In this document: piece by piece, positions 44,057-52,433 of the stretch
Numbering within the stretch: the stretch's first letter is position 1
How the letters are laid out: each line of letters starts with the position of its first letter
The notes under the pieces: model-generated
Databases searched by the model: none
What the model saw: only the letters and a program-made list of their open reading frames with translations
Told to the model about the DNA's origin: nothing
Assembly (NCBI GenBank): GCA_963836085.1
Contig: CAWIHT010000012.1
Coordinates: 62,001 to 126,000 of the forward strand
DNA from: JAHEEL01 sp963836085
GTDB lineage: Bacteria > Actinomycetota > Acidimicrobiia > Spongiisociales > UBA5794
Direction: 5' to 3'
DNA length: 64,000 nt
Program-made: the position numbers and the translations under genes

Positions 44057-45367
44057 TCAGTCGACGACGGCGGGGACGATATCAAGGACGATTCCATCGA
44101 CCCCCGTGACTTCGACATCGTCGCCGGCCCGGATCCCGGCCTCACGATGCGAGCGGCCCCTCCACCGGGCCTCATCGACGACCACGATGCCCTCAGGATC
44201 GAATGATGTCTCGGCAGTACCGGTCCTCCCGACGAGGTTCTCCCTACCGATCGTGGTCGTTGAGAAACGGGACCGCACGATCGTCGTCAGTGCCACACCG
44301 TAGAAGAGCGCCATGCCGACAACGACGACGAGCACGACCCACCACGTCGGAGCCATCTGCGGTCGCGCTGACGTAAACGTCAGACCTCCTGAGATGAGCG
44401 CGACGGTCCCGAGGATGCTGCGCCACCCAAGGCGGATCCTCTGGAAGTCCCATGTGTAGAGGAACAGTCCGGCCACAACGACTGCGACCGACGGCCAAGA
44501 CATCGGGAGCGTTGCGAGGCCGTATCCCGCCAGGATGAACGACACCACCGACGCAACGGCGGCCACACCTGCTCCTGCGGCGTAGAACTCGAACGTGGCA
44601 GCGGCGATCGCCGCCACCAGGAAGAAGAACGCGGCCTCCGGCTGCAAAGCGAGTCGGAGGAATCGGTCCCAGAGGTCCGGCTTCATGAACTGGACCACAC
44701 GAGACGTCGTTGCCACCTCGGTCCCGTCATCGAGCGTGACGAGTTCTGCGGTCTCGATCTCAAACGTCACGTCGCCCCGGGCAACCACCGCTCCGTCGAG
44801 TCCGACGATCAGTTGGCCGATCGCCGGGACCACAACGTCGACGTATCCGGGTATGGCGCGGTCGACCACCACCGACTCGGCCCCCAGGAGTGCGACCGAG
44901 GCCTCGGCTCGAGCCGCTCGTTCCTCAGGGGTCGAGCCGGGGAATCGCTCTGGGTCCACCGAGATGGGCTGCGAGTCCGTCATGACGGCCGGATCGAGGT
45001 ATCCGACCCGCGTCCCGGGGGCGGCCGCTCCCCGATCGGCCCGGTTGAGGAGGCTCCCGACACCGCCGTACGCGACCGCCGGTCTGGCTCCGACCCAAAC
45101 GACGACCGGGGCCCGGGCCTCGTCCATGGCGGCGAGCAGTGGGTCGATGTCGCCGGAGGCAACTCCCGGTGCGTCGACCTGCAGGATGAACAGGTGGGCG
45201 GGCGTCTCCTGCAGTGTCTGCACCGCGAAGTCCATCAGGCGTTGGTCAAACGCCTTCTTGAGGTCGACCACGACCACTGGCAAGTCATCGTCCTGGGCGG
45301 TCGCCGTCCCGGCAAACGCCATGATGGCGATACCCAGAAGCAGCAGCGTGAAGATCCGGCGAAACAC
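44057..45367 (-). CDS. NfeD family membrane protein with degenerate ClpP-like domain
   Basis: A 436-residue protein with a signal peptide, an N-terminal ClpP/NfeD1-like domain (LFILQVDAPGVASGD), about five transmembrane helices between ~245 and 365, and a C-terminal NfeD OB fold (GRTGTAETSFDPEGIVVVDE and ARWRGRSHREAGIRAGD). The usual protease serine stretch G-A-x-A-A-S-A-G reads GARPAVAYGG here, so the nucleophile Ser appears lost. It is probably a membrane-organising rather than proteolytic protein. Confidence 0.8.
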   Translation of the reverse strand: MFRRIFTLLLLGIAIMAFAGTATAQDDDLPVVVVDLKKAFDQRLMDFAVQTLQETPAHLFILQVDAPGVASGDIDPLLAAMDEARAPVVVWVGARPAVAYGGVGSLLNRADRGAAAPGTRVGYLDPAVMTDSQPISVDPERFPGSTPEERAARAEASVALLGAESVVVDRAIPGYVDVVVPAIGQLIVGLDGAVVARGDVTFEIETAELVTLDDGTEVATTSRVVQFMKPDLWDRFLRLALQPEAAFFFLVAAIAAATFEFYAAGAGVAAVASVVSFILAGYGLATLPMSWPSVAVVVAGLFLYTWDFQRIRLGWRSILGTVALISGGLTFTSARPQMAPTWWVVLVVVVGMALFYGVALTTIVRSRFSTTTIGRENLVGRTGTAETSFDPEGIVVVDEARWRGRSHREAGIRAGDDVEVTGVDGIVLDIVPAVVD

Positions 45368-45423
45368 CCGGCGATGTTACGGCCACTCTCAGCCCAAGAC
45401 ACGAGGCCATTCCCCTCCTCCAA

Positions 45424-45447
45424 CGACCGGCGACCGGCGACCGGCGA
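45424..45447. repeat. Heptamer tandem repeat CGACCGG, three units
   Basis: CGACCGG three times (45424-45444) followed by CGA. In reverse this is GTCGCCG, the same family as in dnaX. It lies in the 95-base gap between the start of the NfeD gene and the start of the receiver-domain gene. Confidence 0.75.
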
Positions 45448-45462
45448 CTACTCTTCCCTCCC

Positions 45463-45846
45463 ATGTCACGAGTACTCGTTGTTGCCGACGATCCCTGGGT
45501 GGTGAGCGAAGTCCACGCCGCTCTCAGCATCGGGGCGAATGAACTGATCGACCACGCTGATCCATCCACCGCTGCGGTGGCGGCCGCCGACGAGTCGGTG
45601 GATGCCGCCGTCGTCGATTTGCAGGTTGCCTCGATGGGCGGGATGGCGATCGTCCGATCGATCCGTGACAGCAAGAGCCCGGTACCGACAGTGCTGCTGC
45701 TCGACCGGGACGCCGATGCCTTCCTTGCCGGACGATCAGGGGCGAGCGCGTGGGTGGTCAAACCGTTCACAGCATCTGACCTTCGTTCCGCCGTCGCCAC
45801 GGTCACCGCCGTGCCGGAGGGCGATGACGACTCCGGAGCGGTGTGA
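45463..45846 (+). CDS. Single-domain response regulator
   Basis: A 127-residue receiver protein without an output domain. The acidic pair (ADDPW, residues 9-10), acceptor Asp52 in VVDLQVASMGG, and Lys100 in WVVKPF are present, so phosphorylation is plausible. The usual Thr/Ser of strand 4 reads VLLLD. No kinase is adjacent; the histidine kinase at 52434 is a distant candidate partner. It precedes the CNNM/CorC gene by 46 bases. Confidence 0.82.
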   Translation: MSRVLVVADDPWVVSEVHAALSIGANELIDHADPSTAAVAAADESVDAAVVDLQVASMGGMAIVRSIRDSKSPVPTVLLLDRDADAFLAGRSGASAWVVKPFTASDLRSAVATVTAVPEGDDDSGAV

Positions 45847-45892
45847 AGGAGCCTGCTGAACCTCCGAGTATCAGCACGACCGGGGCTTCACG

Positions 45893-47140
45893 GTGAGCAC
45901 CGAGCAGGTCATCTACCTCGCGATCCTTGCGGCGTGCACAGTTGGTTCCGGGTTCTTCTCCGGGTCAGAGACCGCCCTCATCGGCATATCGAAGGAGCGG
46001 GTCCACCAACTCGCGTCAGAGAGCAAGGCCGGGCGTCGCGTCGAACAACTGATCTCCGATCCCGAACGGATGCTGTCCACGCTCCTGGTGGCAAACAACG
46101 TCGTCAACGTACTCGCGGCTGCGGTCGCCACGACGTTGTTCATCGGCCTGGTCGGAGAGCAGTGGGGGCCGTGGCTCGCAACCGCTGCCGTTACAACCGT
46201 GATCCTCATCTTCGGCGAGATCACACCGAAGACGCTGGCCACCCGCTACCCAGAACGGTTCGCGCTTGCCGTGGCACCGTCGATCTGGCAACTCTCCCGC
46301 GTGCTCGCCCCGGTGGCATCGTTCTTCGGAGCCATCACCCGCGGAATCCTTCGACTGCTGCAGGTCCCAATTCGAGGCAACTCGGACGCCGTCACCGATG
46401 CCGACATCCGGGCCCTCGCCGAGTTGGGGCACCGCGACGGCCAGATTGAAGAGGTCGAGCGCGAGATCATCGACGCGCTCTTCGACCTGGCGGATCGTCC
46501 GATCCGGGAGGTCATGACACCGAGGGTCGACATCGTCGCACTGACGGATCCGGTCTCGATGGACGAAGTGCGCGGCGCCGTTGCGGCGACCGGTCATTCC
46601 CGTTTCCCGGTGACCCGGGGCGACCTCGACGACCTGGTGGGCATGCTGTTCGTGAAGGATCTCCTCCAGCGCACGACCGACGCCTCGTCAGACGACATCG
46701 TGGCGCTGCTCCGCTATCCCCAGTTCATGCCGGAGACGGCAACGATCCTCGACGCCCTCACCGAGATGCGACAGCGCCGGTTCGCGATCGCGTGTGTCGT
46801 CGACGAACACGGCGGAGTCGAGGGGATCATCACCGCGAAGGACCTCCTCGCCGAACTCGTCGGCGAACTTCAGGACGAATACGACCCCGGCGTGGCGTCG
46901 GTCGTTCGGATCGGTCCGCATCAGTGGGTGGCCGACGGACGGCTACCGATCGAGGACCTCGCATCGGAACTCGACCGCGAACTCCCGGGTGGGCCGTACA
47001 GCACGGTCGCGGGTTTCTTCATGGCAATCGCGGGCCATGTCCCCGACGAGGGAGACTCGATCGAAGTCGACGGGATCCGCCTCACGGTCCTCGACATGGA
47101 ACGCAACCGGGTCGACCGAATCGACGTCTCGATCATCTGA
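45893..47140 (+). CDS. CNNM/CorC (HlyC) family transporter protein
   Basis: A 415-residue protein. An N-terminal CNNM (DUF21) domain has about four membrane segments (GSGFFSGSETALIGISKERV, NNVVNVLAAAVATTLF, EITPKTLATRYPE). Two CBS motifs follow (REVMTPRVDIVALTD and VVDEHGGVEGIITAKDLL), then a CorC_HlyC domain (YSTVAGFFMAIAGHVPDEGD). Members export Mg2+ or Co2+, or help do so. GTG start. Confidence 0.9.
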   Translation: MSTEQVIYLAILAACTVGSGFFSGSETALIGISKERVHQLASESKAGRRVEQLISDPERMLSTLLVANNVVNVLAAAVATTLFIGLVGEQWGPWLATAAVTTVILIFGEITPKTLATRYPERFALAVAPSIWQLSRVLAPVASFFGAITRGILRLLQVPIRGNSDAVTDADIRALAELGHRDGQIEEVEREIIDALFDLADRPIREVMTPRVDIVALTDPVSMDEVRGAVAATGHSRFPVTRGDLDDLVGMLFVKDLLQRTTDASSDDIVALLRYPQFMPETATILDALTEMRQRRFAIACVVDEHGGVEGIITAKDLLAELVGELQDEYDPGVASVVRIGPHQWVADGRLPIEDLASELDRELPGGPYSTVAGFFMAIAGHVPDEGDSIEVDGIRLTVLDMERNRVDRIDVSII

Positions 47141-47180
47141 CCGAACGCCACAGCAGGAACAGGGGTACAATCCCCGCATT

Positions 47181-47254
47181 CGGGACGTAGCGCAGCTTGG
47201 TAGCGCGCATCGTTCGGGACGATGAGGTCGCCGGTTCAAATCCGGCCGTCCCGA
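47181..47254 (+). tRNA. tRNA-Pro (CGG)
   Basis: A full cloverleaf: acceptor CGGGACG pairs with CGTCCCG (47247-47253), discriminator A at 47254. The D arm is GCGCAGCTTGGTAGCGC. The anticodon stem CATCG/CGATG encloses loop TTCGGGA, giving anticodon CGG. The T arm is CCGGTTCAAATCCGG. CCA is not encoded. A terminator hairpin follows at 47264. Confidence 0.95.
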
Positions 47255-47263
47255 CTCATCGAG

Positions 47264-47284
47264 ACCCCGCCCTCGTGGCGGGGT
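47264..47284 (+). terminator. Terminator hairpin after tRNA-Pro
   Basis: ACCCCGCC (47264-47271) pairs with GGCGGGGT (47277-47284) around a five-base loop, followed by TTC. It stands ten bases after the tRNA. Confidence 0.75.
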
Positions 47285-47304
47285 TTCGCATTTCCGCTCC
47301 CAAG

Positions 47305-47362
47305 AACGCAGCGAACCCAGGGTTCTCTGCATCGCATATGGCGCTGTCAGCCCGCCGAATGG
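47305..47362 (+). repeat. 58-bp dispersed repeat, copy A
   Basis: It begins AACGCAGCGAACCCAGGG and ends CCCGCCGAATGG, with TCGCATATGG in the middle. It matches copy B (49684-49741, opposite strand) at 47 of 58 positions without gaps by hand count. It sits between the tRNA-Pro terminator and the asd stop. Confidence 0.8.
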
Positions 47363-47374
47363 GGCCGGGTTCGG

Positions 47375-48406
47375 CTACCGATCGAGCAGCAACTCCGCCA
47401 ATTGAACGGCGTTGAGCGCGGCACCCTTGCGCAGGTTGTCGGCAACGACCCAGAGGCTGATCCCGCCCCGATCCCCGACTGTCTCACGCACACGACCGAT
47501 GAGCACATCGTCGATACCGGCCGAGTCGAGCGGTGTTGGAACGTGATCGTCCGTCCAGATTTGCGCACCCGGAGCAGCAGCGAGGATCTCCTTCGCCTCA
47601 TCGAGCGGCAGCGGACGGTTGAAGAACATCGTCGCAGCAATGCCGTGCCCGACCATCGTCGGGACACGTACACAGGTTGGCTCGACTTTGATCAGCGGAG
47701 CCTCAAGTATCTTCCGTGTCTCGTGGACGAGTTTCCACTCTTCGTCCGTGTACCCCTCTTCGGTGATGGCACCGGCCATCGGAAGCACGTTGTAGGCGAT
47801 GGGGCGTTGGTAGAGATCGCCACCCGGGTCTTCCCAACCGCCATGCTGGAGCACATCCCGATCGCCCCGGAACCAGTCGATCTCCCGCTCGAGCGTGGCC
47901 ATCCCTTGTTGTCCCGACCCACCTGTCGCCTGGTACGACGACGCGACCATCCGATCAATCCCTGCCGCTTTGTGGAGCGGTCCCGCGGCCATCATCAGCG
48001 CCATCGTGGTGCAGTTGGGATTGGCAACGATGCCCTGGTGAGTCTCGATCGCGGCGTCGTTCACTTCGGCGACGACGAGCGGCACGCTGGGGTCCATTCG
48101 GAATGCCGACGAGTTGTCGACGACGGTTGCGCCGGCCTCGACGAAGCGGGGAGCGTACTCCTTCGATCGGCCACCGCCGGCCGAGAAGAGGGCGATGTCG
48201 ATCCCGGTTGGGTCCGTGGTGGCCAGGTCCTCGATCGTCACGGGTCCCCACGGGGTCTCTGCAACGGTCCCGGCAGACCGTTCAGAGGCGAGCAGTCGGA
48301 CACTTCCAACCGGATAGTCGCGCTCGGCGAGGATGGCCTGCATCGTTCGACCGACCGCCCCGGTGGCACCGACAACCGCGACCGTTGGCGACGAGAACCG
48401 TTTCAT
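47375..48406 (-). CDS. asd: Aspartate-semialdehyde dehydrogenase
   Basis: A 343-residue enzyme. NADP loop VAVVGATGAVGRTMQAILAE, LFSAGGGRSKEYAP, the catalytic Cys in VANPNCTTMALM, SYQATGGSGQQGM and a late segment with the substrate His. It reduces aspartyl phosphate to the semialdehyde in the Lys/Met/Thr pathway. It overlaps lysC by four bases (ATGA). Confidence 0.95.
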   Translation of the reverse strand: MKRFSSPTVAVVGATGAVGRTMQAILAERDYPVGSVRLLASERSAGTVAETPWGPVTIEDLATTDPTGIDIALFSAGGGRSKEYAPRFVEAGATVVDNSSAFRMDPSVPLVVAEVNDAAIETHQGIVANPNCTTMALMMAAGPLHKAAGIDRMVASSYQATGGSGQQGMATLEREIDWFRGDRDVLQHGGWEDPGGDLYQRPIAYNVLPMAGAITEEGYTDEEWKLVHETRKILEAPLIKVEPTCVRVPTMVGHGIAATMFFNRPLPLDEAKEILAAAPGAQIWTDDHVPTPLDSAGIDDVLIGRVRETVGDRGGISLWVVADNLRKGAALNAVQLAELLLDR

Positions 48407-48882
48407 GACTCCTCTCCGATCAGACCCCGGTGGAGGGCTTCAACGGCCGCCTGGGTGTCGTCGCCGCGGACGACACAACTGATGCGGATGGTCGAGGTTG
48501 AGATCATCTCGATGTTCACGCCGGCGTCCGAGAGGATGCGGAACATCGTCGCCGCTACGCCCGACTCCGACTTCATCCCGGCCCCGACGACCGTGATCTT
48601 CGCGATATCCGGATCGAGATCGACGCCGTTGGCTCCGATTTCGGCCGCTACCCGCTCTGCAACCTCGACGGCGGTTGCCGCGGAACTCTCCGGCACCGTG
48701 AACGAGATATCCGTCACGCCCTGGCTCGAGATGTTCTGGACGATCATGTCGACGTTGACACCGGCGACGCCCATCGGTTCGAACACGGCCGCCGCAATCC
48801 CGGGTTGGTCCGGAACTCCCTTGACGGTCAGCTTGGCCTCGGAGTCGTCGTGAGCGATCCCGCGGATGATCGGTTCTTCCAT
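48403..48882 (-). other. Internal start for aspartokinase beta (regulatory) subunit
   Basis: Inside lysC, AAGGAGGAG (48894-48886) stands three bases before an in-frame ATG at 48882-48880. The product would be 159 residues beginning MEEPIIRGIAHDDSEAKL, the two ACT domains. Corynebacterium and Bacillus make alpha and beta subunits from one gene in this way, with the internal start at the same place. The strength of the site, greater than that of the main start, supports real use. Confidence 0.7.
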
Positions 48883-49617
48883 CGTCTCCTCCTTGACCCA
48901 GGTTCCTTCTTGGTCGTGGAACGACGACCGAACGTGGATGGGAATGTTGTAGCGAATCCCGAACTCGACGCTTCGGGCCATGAGAACGCCGGCCCCGGCG
49001 TTGGCAAGTTCGAGCATCTCGGTGAACGTCACTTCGTCGAGCCTTCTGGCAGTCGGGACGACCCTCGGGTCAGCCGTGAACACGCCATCGACATCGGTGT
49101 AGATCTCGCAGAGGTCGGCGCCGAGCGAGGCGGCGAGTGCTACGGCTGTGGCATCGGAGCCTCCCCGGCCGAGCGTCGTGACATCCTTGGAGTCGGGGCT
49201 GACCCCCTGGAATCCAGCGACGATCGCGACTTTGCCCTCATCGAGGCACTCCTGGACTCGGAACGCGCGGATGTCGAGGATTTCAGCACGGCCGTGGTCG
49301 GCCGTCGTGAGGATCCCGGCTTGGGAACCGGTGAAGCTGACGGCGGGTACGTCGTGCGCCTCGATCGCCATGGCCACGAGCGCCATCGAGATTCGTTCGC
49401 CTGCGGTGAGGAGCATGTCCATCTCGCGGGGGTGCGGGGTCTCCGAGATCTGGGTTGCGAGGTCGATGAGGGCGTCCGTTGACTTGCCCATCGCCGAGAC
49501 GACGACCACCACCTCGTTGCCGGCCCGATAGGTCTCGACAACCCTGCGAGCCACGTTCCGGATTCGATCTGCATCGGCGAGCGAGGTGCCGCCGAACTTC
49601 TGTACCACGAGTGCCAT
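48403..49617 (-). CDS. lysC: Aspartate kinase
   Basis: A 404-residue aspartokinase: VVQKFGGTSLADADRIRNVA, VVSAMGKSTDALIDLA, LGRGGSDATAVALAASLGAD and CEIYTDVDGVFTADPR form the kinase domain, followed by two ACT domains that usually bind Lys/Thr. It phosphorylates aspartate. The ATG at 49617 starts the family sequence; a longer frame to 49692 is not family-like. No ribosome site is seen at 49617. An internal start for the regulatory (beta) subunit lies at 48882. Confidence 0.95.
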   Translation of the reverse strand: MALVVQKFGGTSLADADRIRNVARRVVETYRAGNEVVVVVSAMGKSTDALIDLATQISETPHPREMDMLLTAGERISMALVAMAIEAHDVPAVSFTGSQAGILTTADHGRAEILDIRAFRVQECLDEGKVAIVAGFQGVSPDSKDVTTLGRGGSDATAVALAASLGADLCEIYTDVDGVFTADPRVVPTARRLDEVTFTEMLELANAGAGVLMARSVEFGIRYNIPIHVRSSFHDQEGTWVKEETMEEPIIRGIAHDDSEAKLTVKGVPDQPGIAAAVFEPMGVAGVNVDMIVQNISSQGVTDISFTVPESSAATAVEVAERVAAEIGANGVDLDPDIAKITVVGAGMKSESGVAATMFRILSDAGVNIEMISTSTIRISCVVRGDDTQAAVEALHRGLIGEES

Positions 49618-49683
49618 GTGGCGATTGAGTGTAGGAGCAGCCGGGACGTCTGCTGCGGCCCTCTGAGGGACCGGCGCATCACA

Positions 49684-49741
49684 CCATTCCACGGACTGAC
49701 GGCATCATATGCGAGGTGGAGAACCCTGGATTCGCGGCGTT
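49684..49741 (-). repeat. 58-bp dispersed repeat, copy B
   Basis: Read on the minus strand it begins AACGCCGCGAATCCAGGG and ends GTCCGTGGAATGG, 47 of 58 identical to copy A at 47305. It lies between the divergent starts of lysC and the cyclophilin gene. Together the copies form an inverted pair around asd-lysC. Confidence 0.8.
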
Positions 49742-49775
49742 AGATATCTGGGGACTGGACGTAGCATCCCCGGCT

Positions 49776-50510
49776 GTGCCAAATCGAACCACCCTCGCTA
49801 TTGCCATCGCCGCCACCGTCGTCCTCGCCGCGTGCGGCAGTTCCGAGACCGAGACCACCTCGACGACGGCAGCGACCACCACGTTGCCCGAGGTGGCGCT
49901 CGACGTGGTTCCGCGCACCTACGCGGAGTTCCGCGCCCAGCCGACGGCGTGCGGGGCTGAGGCGCCGGCCGAGGTCACCCCCATGCAGTTCGACGCGCCG
50001 GGTGACGTTGGTATCAATGCGGACCAGCCACTCGACGTGATCATGTCGACGACGTGCGGCGACATCGAGATCGAACTCGACCCGTCCCTGGCGCCAGAGA
50101 CCGTCAATTCATTCATGTTCCTCGCAGCCGAGGGATACTTCGACGGGATCGCCTTCCACCGGGTAATCCCCGGCTTCGTGGTCCAGGGCGGAGACCAGAC
50201 TGCCTCCGGAGTGGGTGGTCCCGGCTATACGATTCCCGATGAGCCCCCGCCAACCGGTGTTGGCTATGAGCGCGGCACCCTCGCCATGGCGAACGCCGGT
50301 CCGGGCACGACCGGGAGCCAGTTCTTCCTCGTCCTCGAAGATGTCGACCTCCCCCCGTCCTACAGCATCTTCGGGACGGTCACCGAGGGTCTCGACGTCC
50401 TCAACCTTCTTCAGGGCGTCCCGCTCGGTCAAGCCGCCGGCAGACCCGATCCAACGCCGAGCACCCCGCTCGAGTCGATCTACATCAACAGCATCAGAAT
50501 CAAACCGTGA
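49776..50510 (+). CDS. Cyclophilin-type peptidyl-prolyl isomerase lipoprotein
   Basis: A 244-residue protein (GTG start) with a lipoprotein signal (AIAIAATVVLAAC), a short Thr-rich linker (ETTSTTAATTT), and a cyclophilin domain from ~85: PETVNSFMFLAAEGYFDG, IAFHRVIPGFVVQGGD, GTLAMANAGPGTTGSQFFLV. The catalytic Arg (FHRVI) is kept. It helps fold exported proteins at the outer membrane face of the cell. GTG 49776 gives a normal signal peptide; the frame open to 49716 lies over the dispersed repeat. Confidence 0.9.
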   Translation: MPNRTTLAIAIAATVVLAACGSSETETTSTTAATTTLPEVALDVVPRTYAEFRAQPTACGAEAPAEVTPMQFDAPGDVGINADQPLDVIMSTTCGDIEIELDPSLAPETVNSFMFLAAEGYFDGIAFHRVIPGFVVQGGDQTASGVGGPGYTIPDEPPPTGVGYERGTLAMANAGPGTTGSQFFLVLEDVDLPPSYSIFGTVTEGLDVLNLLQGVPLGQAAGRPDPTPSTPLESIYINSIRIKP

Positions 50511-50515
50511 CGCGT

Positions 50516-50544
50516 GAAGGGGGAGCACATCGCACTCCCCCTTC
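50516..50544. terminator. Hairpin terminator, convergent genes
   Basis: GAAGGGGGAG (50516-50525) pairs with CTCCCCCTTC (50535-50544) around a nine-base loop. It lies five bases after the cyclophilin stop and 29 before the MscS-like gene end, so it may serve both directions. Confidence 0.8.
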
Positions 50545-50573
50545 CACACTCTTGACTTGGTCTGGCGTCCGGC

Positions 50574-51236
50574 TCAGCTGACCTGAGAATCGTTCCGCGG
50601 CGCCAAGTACTTCGCCCACCACTTCTTTGCGGTGTCGATCCCGCCGACGCCGAAGGCGATCGCGAAGGCGATGCCGAGAGCAGCCGTCAGAATCTTCGTG
50701 ATGTCCGCCGCGAAGTTGATCTTGAGCAGATCCATCGCGAACAGAACGCCGAAGAGGACGATGAGGATCTGGACGGCCCACGTCAGCCACGGCACATCCT
50801 TCTCCTGAGCGAACGGTCGCACGAGGCTGGCCGTCCAACTCGCGACCGCGGCAGCGATCACCACGATGACTGCGGCCACGAGCACGATCGGAATCCAGGC
50901 CAGGAACCGGACGAGGAGCACCTCGAGGGTTTGGATCTGGAGCACCCGGACCACCATGAGCCACAACACCACGACGAGGTAGGCGTAGGCGATGGTGGCG
51001 GTGATTCCCGCAGCCGTCTGGTCCGTACCGGCGAGGGCATTCGTGATGCCCGCCTTGTCGAAGATGGACTGCATGAAGCTCCAGTTCAGGAACTTCTCGA
51101 TGAGTTTGCGGACCCATTTGAGGATCCAGCGGCCGATGATGAGTATCAGCAGCGCAACAATGATGCGCGGCAACCACTCAGCGGTCAGCTGCCCAAGGGT
51201 CTCAAACTCGGCGACGAGTTGGTCCCAAAAGGACAT
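50574..51236 (-). CDS. Small mechanosensitive-channel-like membrane protein
   Basis: A 220-residue protein with about five hydrophobic helices. The last (ILTAALGIAFAIAFGVGGID) resembles the glycine/alanine-rich pore helix TM3 of MscS. The beta domain of MscS is absent; such short proteins (CmpX-like) carry conserved TM helix repeats. GGAGTGG precedes the ATG at 51236. It likely takes part in osmotic or envelope stress responses. Confidence 0.7.
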   Translation of the reverse strand: MSFWDQLVAEFETLGQLTAEWLPRIIVALLILIIGRWILKWVRKLIEKFLNWSFMQSIFDKAGITNALAGTDQTAAGITATIAYAYLVVVLWLMVVRVLQIQTLEVLLVRFLAWIPIVLVAAVIVVIAAAVASWTASLVRPFAQEKDVPWLTWAVQILIVLFGVLFAMDLLKINFAADITKILTAALGIAFAIAFGVGGIDTAKKWWAKYLAPRNDSQVS

Positions 51237-51363
51237 AGTGCTCCACTCCTTTGTGTGCGTGTGTCTTGCCGAGCGAGAATAGCTTCGTGCCTGCAGCCTC
51301 TGCAGGACCAGCCGGGAATACACCGGATTTCCATCGACCGTCACGTCCGGTAGCCTTCCAGCC

Positions 51364-51531
51364 ATGGCAACCGACAAGAGAGACAGACAACGAGCGAATC
51401 GCGCGGAGAAGCAGAAGGCTGAAGCGAAGGTTCAGCGGCGCAAGCACTACTTGGCTCTGGCGAAGAAGTACGGCCTCTACGCGCTCCTCATCGTCGTTGC
51501 GCTCCTAGTGATCACGTTCGTCACGTCCTGA
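51364..51531 (+). CDS. Small basic single-pass membrane protein (55 aa)
   Basis: A 55-residue frame: a strongly charged N-terminus (MATDKRDRQRANRAEKQKAE) with a likely helix of Lys/Arg/Glu/Gln, then KHYLALAKKYG and a C-terminal hydrophobic helix YALLIVVALLVITFV ending TS. It sits four bases before the PHP gene, suggesting co-translation. No ribosome site is clear. Function unknown; the charged head resembles the N-terminal tails of some actinobacterial membrane-bound peptidyl-prolyl isomerases. Confidence 0.65.
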   Translation: MATDKRDRQRANRAEKQKAEAKVQRRKHYLALAKKYGLYALLIVVALLVITFVTS

Positions 51532-51535
51532 ACGC

Positions 51536-52375
51536 GTGGCCGTCGACCTCCACCTCCATTCGTCGGCCTCCGACGGGACCGAGCCACCCGACGTCGTCGT
51601 AGCCAAGGCGTCAGCACTCGGCCTCACGGCGATCGCGCTCACCGATCACGACACACTCTCGGGAATCCCCGCGGCCCGGGCGGCTGCGGCCCATCACACC
51701 ATCGACCTCATTTCCGGTGTCGAACTGTCGGTCGACCACGCCGGGTTGAAGATCCACATGCTGGCCTACTTCGTTGAACCCGTGCCGGGACCGCTCCAGG
51801 ACCGGCTCGGAGCGCTCCGCTCCGGGCGGGACACGAGGAATGTGATCATTGTCCAGCGACTCAACGACCTCGGCTACCCCATCACGATGGAGGATGTCCT
51901 GCGCCATGCCGGAGGCGATGCGGTCGGACGCCCGCATATCGCAGACGCCCTCGTCGAAGCGGGGTTGATCGCCAGCCGATCCGAGGCGTTCTCCGGTCTT
52001 CTCTCGGACGGCGGTCGGGCGTATGTCGAACGGGAACGCCTCACCGCAACCGAGGCCATCGACCTGACGATCCGGTCCGGCGGCGTGAACTCGATCGCCC
52101 ACCCGCTCACCATCAACGCCGACGCCGCGACACTTCGGTCGGTGCTCCGCGATCTTCGCGACGAGGGCCTTGCAGGACTCGAGGCCCACTACTCGGAATA
52201 CTCCCCATCGATCAGAGGTCAGCTTGCAGGCGTTGCCGCCAATCTTGGCCTCGTCGCCACCGGCGGTTCGGACTATCACGGGGCCGGGAAACCGGGTCTG
52301 GAGATCGGGACCGGACGCGGAGACCTCGTCATTCCTGCGACGGCGCTCGAAGGACTCCAACAGCGCCGCCCATAA
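51536..52375 (+). CDS. PHP-domain phosphoesterase (RNase AM/YciV-like)
   Basis: A 279-residue PHP protein. Metal motifs are visible: VDLHLHSSASDGTE near the start, ALTDHDTLSGI, VELSVDHAGLKIHMLAY, SIAHPL and GGSDYHG. The order matches the YciV/TrpH family, which removes nucleotides 5' to 3' or hydrolyses 3',5'-bisphosphates. GTG at 51536 is the only start near the family N-terminus. Confidence 0.87.
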   Translation: MAVDLHLHSSASDGTEPPDVVVAKASALGLTAIALTDHDTLSGIPAARAAAAHHTIDLISGVELSVDHAGLKIHMLAYFVEPVPGPLQDRLGALRSGRDTRNVIIVQRLNDLGYPITMEDVLRHAGGDAVGRPHIADALVEAGLIASRSEAFSGLLSDGGRAYVERERLTATEAIDLTIRSGGVNSIAHPLTINADAATLRSVLRDLRDEGLAGLEAHYSEYSPSIRGQLAGVAANLGLVATGGSDYHGAGKPGLEIGTGRGDLVIPATALEGLQQRRP

Positions 52376-52433
52376 TCGGTCAACACCGAGCATCAACCGT
52401 CCGATACCGAATTGGGGAATTGAAAGGACACGT

